A DNA stretch of 64,000 bases, from NCBI GenBank assembly GCA_022497145.1, contig MU385894.1:1-64000 (forward strand). The letters are read 5' to 3'. Shown here piece by piece: positions 57,834 to 64,000 of this stretch. How positions within the stretch are numbered: position 1 is the stretch's first letter; every line of letters begins with the position of its first letter. The translations under genes were made by a program, and so were the position numbers. The notes under the pieces are model-generated. The model was not told the origin of the DNA, did not search any database, and worked only from the letters and a program-made list of their open reading frames with translations. This DNA is from Rostrohypoxylon terebratum. Taxonomy: Eukaryota; Ascomycota; Sordariomycetes; Xylariales; Hypoxylaceae.

Positions 57834-60169
57834 TTATCGGATTACGATGTCTTCTTTGGGGCTCTTCAAAATCCAATCCTCAAACTCTCCCCAATCGGAC
57901 TTCTGAACAAGCATGGACACGTGCCCTGCTCTCTCATACGCGCCAGGAATATGCGGTCCCGACGACCGCGTCCTATTGCACTCGTAGGAACCGTGATGAA
58001 CTAGGAGCAGACCATAAACAGTTCGAGCATTGACCGTGTCTCGCGTCAGCAGCGGCAGATAGTAGAACGGTCCCGGGAACTGGTCCGCCGACGGCCATAC
58101 AAGATCCCACTGGATATGGGCGAGCGAAAGGCCGACGAACGAAAATGTCGCAAAGTCCAGGTCGACCATCTCCGCACGGATCCAAGTGCGGTCTTCGGGC
58201 AATAGTTGTGCTTGGACGGGTCTCACGTGGCCGGATATCGTGATCCACCCGTCCTGTATCGCGGTGTAGGGGTCGTCCTCGACGGCGTGGGTCAGGTGTA
58301 TGTCGCGGAGCTCTGCTACGTACGCGAAGGACTCCGGGGACTCGCCGTAGAAGCTCAGGACGTAGAAGTTGACCTCGGCGTTTACGCTGGCCCAGGACCA
58401 GGAGGGGGCGGTGAATTCTCTAGGGTTGGTCCACGGCGGCGTGTCTAGGTCCGACTGGACTTGCCAACAGAGCCACATCATGAAGTCTGACTGCCAAAGT
58501 CCCGCATAATACAGCCCGAGTTGGTCGCGCGTCAGCTCGCGGACCGCTTTGGCCAGGCCGGATATGGCAGATAGTTTGTCCTTGTCGTGGGTGAATTCGC
58601 GCGTCGAATATTTCTTGATGAGGTTCTGCCATGTTTCCGCGGCACGTGTCATGTCGAGCGATGGCCTCGATATCCGCAGGCGCTTCCAGCACTTATTCGC
58701 CGTGCCGCCTGGCACCGACTCGCAAGCGTCGAGCTGCCGGCACTCCCAATATACCTGGTCCGTCTCGAAATGGATGACGCGGGTGGAAAGAAGCCATTCC
58801 TGGAAGACCCAACCTCGTCCCGCGAGGTGGCCTAGCTTGCGGTCGCTCGCGGTCTCCGCGAGATGAGGTTCTTGCTTTCGGATCACGATGTTATCGCCTG
58901 GCAAGAGTGGGCATGATTTCAGCCTTAACGCCATGGTGCGGAAAGGGTTCCGTTCTCTGATACAGCCGTCCTCTTCGTCCAAGGCGCAGCTCGCGGCGAT
59001 GGTGAGCGAGGATTGAGTGTACACCATGGCCATTGCTGCGGCCTCCCTGTTCCAATCTTCGTCGCAGCCTTGGATGATGCACAGCCGGTCAATCCACACA
59101 TACTTGAACCCCAAGCGATGGGCTATGCTGCATACATCGCGAAGTGTTCTAGGAAGCTCCCGTATACTCTTCTTCCGGCTCATCGTTTCATAGGTATGTT
59201 TTGTGAGCATGTAACCTGTGTTATTGAGACCCCATCGGTAGCTGATGGCAACATATTCCACATCTTCTTGTAGCCTGTCTTTTATACTGAACATTGTCCC
59301 CCCATCCTCAATATTGACGAGCCTCGTCGGCCGTCCCCCCCTTTCTATGAGCGGCCGACAATTGGGATGGCCACGTTGACAAGATTTTATCCATCCGTCG
59401 ATCTGCGACAGCGCAGCTGGAGAGTCGGTAGACGTATTGAGACCCAAAGAAGGGTCCTCGCCGTAAACTATCGAGTTCCTATCATTGATGTAATCTGCCG
59501 ACCAACTTAGCACTGGAATTTCGAGAATACGATACCATCATCGCACGTACTATCAAATATTTGAAGCCTGAAATTAACATGGCATTGATATTTAAAGCGG
59601 TGAGGAATGCCTAAGTCTAGGATAAGGCTCCATTCCTCGTTGAGCGTATACAGACACACGCTCAATCCACCCTCAAACCAATCGGTGCGTCGCGCGATCA
59701 GGTCGCCCAGGTCATCCTTCCCATACACATTGTCGTTGACCTTTCCAGCGAGGATCTTGCAGAGAATGTCCCAGAAGAAATGACATATTCGACAAACACC
59801 TTCCGAGCTATGGCAGCAAGCGATGAGTTGAGAAATGGATGTGTGGAAGGGGACCCAAAAGCCCGGGTTCAAATTCGGCAGCGAATCGAGGTCGTTCAGG
59901 TACTCGTATGCGTCTGGATAGTAGGGTGGCGGGTTCTGCATCAATTTTCTGCAGGGTTCGCAGAGCGTAATTGGAGGACTCAGACCTGATTCTTCTCCGA
60001 CGATCTTGAAGCCGTCTTTGTACGTTAATGACGGTAGCTTATGGTCAAGGTTGATCTGGAGAAGTTGGTCTTCGTCTAAAAGCGCCCGTAAAAGACTCCC
60101 AGCTTTCTCGCCAAACCGCTGTTCAGTAAGTGAAGAGTTGTTAGCCAATAGTAAAGCACCAGAGTTCAT
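57834..60169 (-). CDS. HET-domain protein (heterokaryon incompatibility family), two exons
   Basis: Exons 60169-59551 and 59494-57834, joined across a 56-nt intron (donor GTACGT, branch-like GCTAAG, acceptor GGCAG), give 759 residues. The N-terminal part holds cysteine motifs CEPCRKLM and CCHSSEGVCRICHFFW. After the junction, WIKSCQRGHPNCRPL is the usual lead-in to a HET domain. The domain starts at YVAISYRWG (residue 287) and continues with LPRTLRDVCSIAHRLGFKYVWIDRLCII, DWNREAAAMAMVY and SLTIAAS, then GRGWVFQEWLLSTRVIHF. These are the three classical HET blocks. HET proteins act in non-self recognition and programmed cell death in fungi, and most are uncharacterised paralogues. No NACHT/WD40 partner lies beside it. 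Without the intron the two halves would be out of frame; a frameshift is the less likely alternative. Confidence 0.85.
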
Positions 60170-61385
60170 ATTGTATTAGCTTCCAGCCACAAGCTGTGCT
60201 ATCGTTTGGCTCAAAAACGCCCCTGGACCTGGCACCCTAAATCCGGTGGCGATGCCGATTCCCCAATTCCCTTGCTTGGATGATTAGGCGTTTATGTGCT
60301 TAAAGTCTGCCATACTGAAATTAATAAAATAAGTCGAAGTTGAGAGAACATCATTAGGTCCTCCCCTGAAACCTTTCTTCGACTCTAATATTCTTGAAAT
60401 GGGCCTCCTGTCTCTGTTAACTTGGAATCCGTCCATGCAAGTTATATGCATGTTGGTTGGAAGTACCTAGTGAGCTGAGCTGACAACCCAGACAAATTGA
60501 TGTTCTCCTGAATTAAGCGAGTGCTAACCGCTGGCAGTTGATTCCCGGTATGCGCACCCTAGAGGTCATTTTCCCTCAGCATATCTCATCAAATTTCAAT
60601 GATGACAGAAATGAAACAGAATAAAGTGAGGAGAAAAGAGAGAGAAGATATGCAATGAAATCCCTACACATCGTAATCCATTCAACTGCCCTTGCATTGT
60701 CATAGTTCGGTTTAATCTTCTCCATCGGTAAGTGGTCCCTCCAAATCCCCGTATAATCTCAAGATAATGCCAACCACCTGCAGTTTGGCTCCTACTGGAC
60801 AAGTTAAAACAGATATCGAAAAGACCAAGAATCAACAAGTCGAATATACCGATACACACATACTCATACAATCTGATTCATTTCTTTCTCGCAATCTATC
60901 ATAGAAGCTAGTGTCTAATGAAGACCAAACAACTCAGAGAGCACCATCAATTCTTTGGAGAATCCCTTTTCGTGCTTCTTTTTTTAACGCAATTTTTTTT
61001 CGTTTGAGGTCTCGTTACCCGCATTACCATAACTCTTAAGTATATCGTCAATTTAGCTTCATGGTGCCAATCTCGAGCGGTCTCACATCCATCCTAGTGT
61101 TTGATATCACACTTTAGCCTATGATAAAGAATAGGCCATAGCTTCCTGTGAGCTGCATGCTTGATACTTCAAGAATGTTCCAGGCGCTAGCTGATGTCTG
61201 CTTCCTGGGATTCGACTTGTGATTAGAAGACGAAGCCTGTCTTTTCTCGCGAGGTTGACATTCCTTCAGTTCGATTCCTTGGGCTCAAAGAGGTAGACTG
61301 CGGCAACAGTCTGAGAATTCTGTGGAAGGATTGGTGTTATAATTTCCCCGAGTTGCTGTTCCTATCGATGGATGAAAGCACTGAA
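60170..61385. other. Intergenic upstream of the HET gene
   Basis: No gene supported. A small minus-strand open frame at 60596-60871 lacks a domain. It contains the HET promoter and the 3' flank of the next minus-strand gene. Confidence 0.45.
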
Positions 61386-62141
61386 TTATACAATGTGATT
61401 AAGACGATACGACGAGCTTAAGGGCCTAGGTTTCGTACGCCGATTCCTCGGGGCCCTGTGTTCCCCAACCCCAGATATGGGATCTGTTTCAATAGGATGA
61501 GATGTTTCTCTACCAGGGATGGCAGAAGAGTCTGAGGTCCCAGATGAATAATGCATATAAGCTCCATGATCTTCATCTTGGTTATATTCAGATTTGGCCT
61601 TGGTAGGCAAAGGAGAAAAGTCGCTTTGGTCTGTTGCTCTATCGTCTGTGCTAGTCGTTTCGTCGTCTTGCATGGAAGCGTCTGATTGCGAATCGCCAGA
61701 ACACTCCACCTGGAAGGAATGAAATAATGCATCGTGGAATAGAGACAGGGTACTTAGTGCACCATCGTCATGTTGGAAATGCTCTGTGAGTTCCTTTAAA
61801 AGCATATCTTTATAGGTTTCGGTGGCAAAGACCTTGCTCATTTGGCCACTGGGGTCAGTATCTTTGAACGATTCAGCGAGAGTATCTGCGATAGTATCGA
61901 CGGTCATAGCCAAGTCTCGATCTGTCTCTGTTGAAGTTGGATATTCACGTGTCTTTGTATCTGCCGTATCTGTTCGACCTTCTGTCCTCTGACCTTGCTC
62001 ATAATCAACTGGCGATGATAACTAATCCCGCAAACCCACACTCATGGCCTCGATGACCCAGCGTGCTTGATCACCTAGCGCAGGAGGCACAGAGGATTGT
62101 GCAGAAGTGCGATAAAATACCGGATATCTCCCCAAGTACAT
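61386..62141 (-). CDS. Hypothetical protein, unrecognised, at least two exons
   Basis: Exon 61993-61386 is a long stop-free frame, extended here upstream of its first in-frame ATG. It joins in phase across a putative 48-nt intron to 62141-62042, giving 235 residues beginning MYLGRYPVFYRTSAQSSVPP. The first exon contains PALGDQARWVIEAM, which looks like a folded helix. The second has VDTIADTLAESFKD and ELTEHFQHDDGALSTLSLFHDALF, helical and acidic, and then a long low-complexity Ser/Asp-rich tail ending RLNHIV. I do not recognise the family. The frame continues open upstream of the chosen ATG to about 62186, where an acceptor-like TTCTAG lies, so a further 5' exon is possible. Intron borders are weak (GTGTGG donor). 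It lies 1.2 kb upstream of the HET gene on the same strand. Confidence 0.45.
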
Positions 62142-64000
62142 GTTGACGGCGTGATCGTCTCTTGCTGAAGGATGATAATACCTAGAAGTCCAATGTTATT
62201 GATGGGTATTGGTACTGAAAAGATTCAGATGGATGAAAACTTGGGATGTCCTGAGGTTTTGCATTTTAGAAGTTGAAGACGGGTTCAACTTTTACTTTTC
62301 AATCTTCGATTTCTACTAAGGAACTGTATGGGCCTGTGTTACATTCTTAGCCTTGAACCTGCCCGCGTAGAGTTGTAGGCAGCTCTTGAGGTAACCGCAG
62401 CCATGTGTCAGGGGTAAGAATTAGATTCGTAAAGAAATAACGACCGACCACCGCTGCCGATATAATAATTAATCCCCAGGGCCCATGTTGCAGGTGCTTC
62501 CGATTTGTAAGACATCCATGATAACCTTGGAAGCTATCTCTTCATCTCTTCATTTCTTTAACTTGAATAATTGAAGCTATTCAAAAGTCGATATGCTGGT
62601 CACGAGCTCGATGTAACCCTGCCATGGTATGTACATACTAGGTTACAGGTATCAGATGTCCTCCAATCTTGGCATTCATGGATAGATCCGAATAGGTACC
62701 TACCTAGAGAGCTAGAACTGCCTGAGCTACCTAGTAAGACACGACTGCATATTCCTGATTGGCTATTGGCTGTCAGGGGAAGATCGTGGACGTGGTAAGT
62801 GGACGGCATTTGTTCCTCTGTTCGATTGAATGGGGACGAGGAGGATCACTGCATGATGAAATATGTATGCTTAAACCAAAAATAGGTCTCTTTTGTGGTC
62901 GTCCAATCCAAGAGGTTCAATAAAAGTGGCATGCGACACAATCTCTGCAATTCCCATGTTAGAAGAGTGCTGTCGATGCATTCGGAGATCCGAGGTCGAG
63001 GCGTCGGTTCGTCCGAGTTCAACAATTCATCGTATCTTTGTTGAGAGTTGAGAGGAAATTGTCGCTTGTTGCTGTTTGTTGCTGTTTGTTGCTGTTTGTT
63101 GCTGTCGTGTCAGGTGGCCCTAGGTAATTATACTGCGTTGCATAGATAGGTAGGTCCTAGGACCTGGTAGGTACCGAAAATGCTAGGGCTTCCATGCTGT
63201 ATCATAGGGCTTCCGGGCTGCGCGGGCGACTGATCGGCTGAAGGGGTTTATTAACGGGATATATTGATTTGACTCTCGCGTTACTAGCTCCGGTGACTAG
63301 AGATTTAAGCTCGTGATTGCTGCGAATCTTAACCACGCACCATGAGAAAGTATCGGAAAGTATTAATAATATCACTCTCGCTCGCCCTTTCCTAACTTTG
63401 AAACGGATTAGTACACCTTACACATGATTGATCTTTGATCCTGATCATTAAAGAACATTAAAATTATTTGATCAAATCTTCTTCTTTTTTTTACAACTCC
63501 AATTTTCACTACGTATTTGAAAAGTTACTCGTTGGTTGCACTCTACGTCCCGACACTTGCTGTGTGACGATCAAGAAAAATACTAATACAGTTTTAGTTA
63601 GGACAGTCAGGACAGGTAACATGAAAGGCTGGGTACGTCTGCGCCTTATGACGCAGCCTACATGTTAGGCGTCCACCATTGGTTGTACTTGGTGCCTTGA
63701 ATGACGAAACAATCGATTTCATCCCTCGAAGACACCTCACAAGTCTCAAAAGTGGGTAACAATTCCCTCTATCATCTTGAAAACACCTTCAACAAGACAA
63801 ATGCACATTTCTAATTTTTCTTGTAATTCTTGCAATTATTCATGTATTTTCGGTCTTGTTCTAATAGTAATTAATATGCCCTTTTTTTCGATGCGGACGC
63901 TTTTTTAAATTGGAACAAGGGGTGGATTTAATAAATGTCAGTGCGACCTTTCAGGGATAAAGTTTCTAATACCCAGAGATCCGCCTAGATGGTACAGCAG
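62142..64000. other. Gene-free right edge
   Basis: No gene supported on either strand. A 10-bp repeat occurs at 63067-63105, and a GGTCCTAGGACC palindrome at about 63152-63163. The last 600 nt are AT-rich. Confidence 0.45.
63067..63105. repeat. 10-bp tandem repeat (TTGCTGTTTG)n
   Basis: Nearly four tandem copies of the decamer TTGCTGTTTG. Confidence 0.9.

Noticed and set aside
59495..59550. Frameshift in the HET gene making it a pseudogene
   Set aside because: A 56-nt intron with GTACGT donor, GCTAAG branch-like site and CAG acceptor restores the frame exactly.
1..64000. CRISPR array, operon or prokaryotic defence system
   Set aside because: The sequence is eukaryotic with spliceosomal introns. 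Tandem repeats are simple minisatellites without spacers.
1..64000. Secondary-metabolite gene cluster
   Set aside because: A Zn2Cys6 factor and a SnoaL-like protein are present, but they are 22 kb apart and separated by housekeeping genes. No PKS, NRPS, terpene synthase or P450 is seen.

Overview
The window comes from a filamentous ascomycete nuclear chromosome (Pezizomycotina, most likely Sordariomycetes; Xylariales is only a guess from overall style). The signs are short introns of about 40-200 nt with GTANGT-like donors and YAG acceptors, monocistronic genes on both strands, a Zn2Cys6 regulator, a HET-domain protein, a D-arabinono-lactone oxidase, fungal-type SLA2, REC8 and LEU4, and degenerate copia and gypsy retroelements. 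Exon structures were worked out by hand from reading frame and splice consensus; none has transcript support.

Layout. 1-3.1 kb: broken Ty1/copia and Ty3/gypsy relics on the minus strand. 3.1-5.7 kb: gene-poor. 5.7-10.2 kb, plus strand: a three-exon SnoaL/NTF2-like gene, exosome subunit RRP43, and a Rab escort protein. 10.97-13.2 kb, minus: meiotic cohesin REC8, convergent with the escort protein and divergent from D-arabinono-1,4-lactone oxidase (15.1-16.7 kb, plus, very GC-rich). 16.7-23.0 kb: gene-free, with a tRNA-like/SINE-like fragment and a clear 163-bp MITE with TA target duplication. 23.0-25.1 kb: SEC2-type Rab GEF. 28.1-31.1 kb: Zn2Cys6 transcription factor with about 11 exons. 33.2-36.3 kb, minus: importin beta-1 (KAP95). 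38.5-40.7 kb, minus: 2-isopropylmalate synthase (LEU4). 42.0-43.9 kb, minus: ferric reductase. 44-48.3 kb: gene-free, rich in short tandem repeats. 48.4-50.7 kb: APC5. 51.3 kb: 88-residue Cys-rich protein. 52.0-52.8 kb, minus: CIA30/NDUFAF1-like complex I assembly factor. 53.8-57.3 kb: SLA2/HIP1R. 57.8-60.2 kb, minus: HET-domain protein. 61.4-62.1 kb, minus: unrecognised gene. The remainder looks non-coding.

Most genes are conserved single-copy housekeeping genes: RNA decay, Rab prenylation and activation, nuclear import, cell cycle, leucine and erythroascorbate synthesis, complex I assembly, endocytosis. They are not an operon or an evident biosynthetic cluster. The accessory parts are the transposon relics, the MITE, the HET gene with its unknown neighbour, the Cys-rich small protein and the SnoaL-like gene. 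I found no convincing novel multi-gene system. The best leads are the MITE, the reconstructed small or split genes, a perfect hairpin plus SCB-like site upstream of REC8, and a CCTAGG-centred motif recurring through the intergenic DNA.
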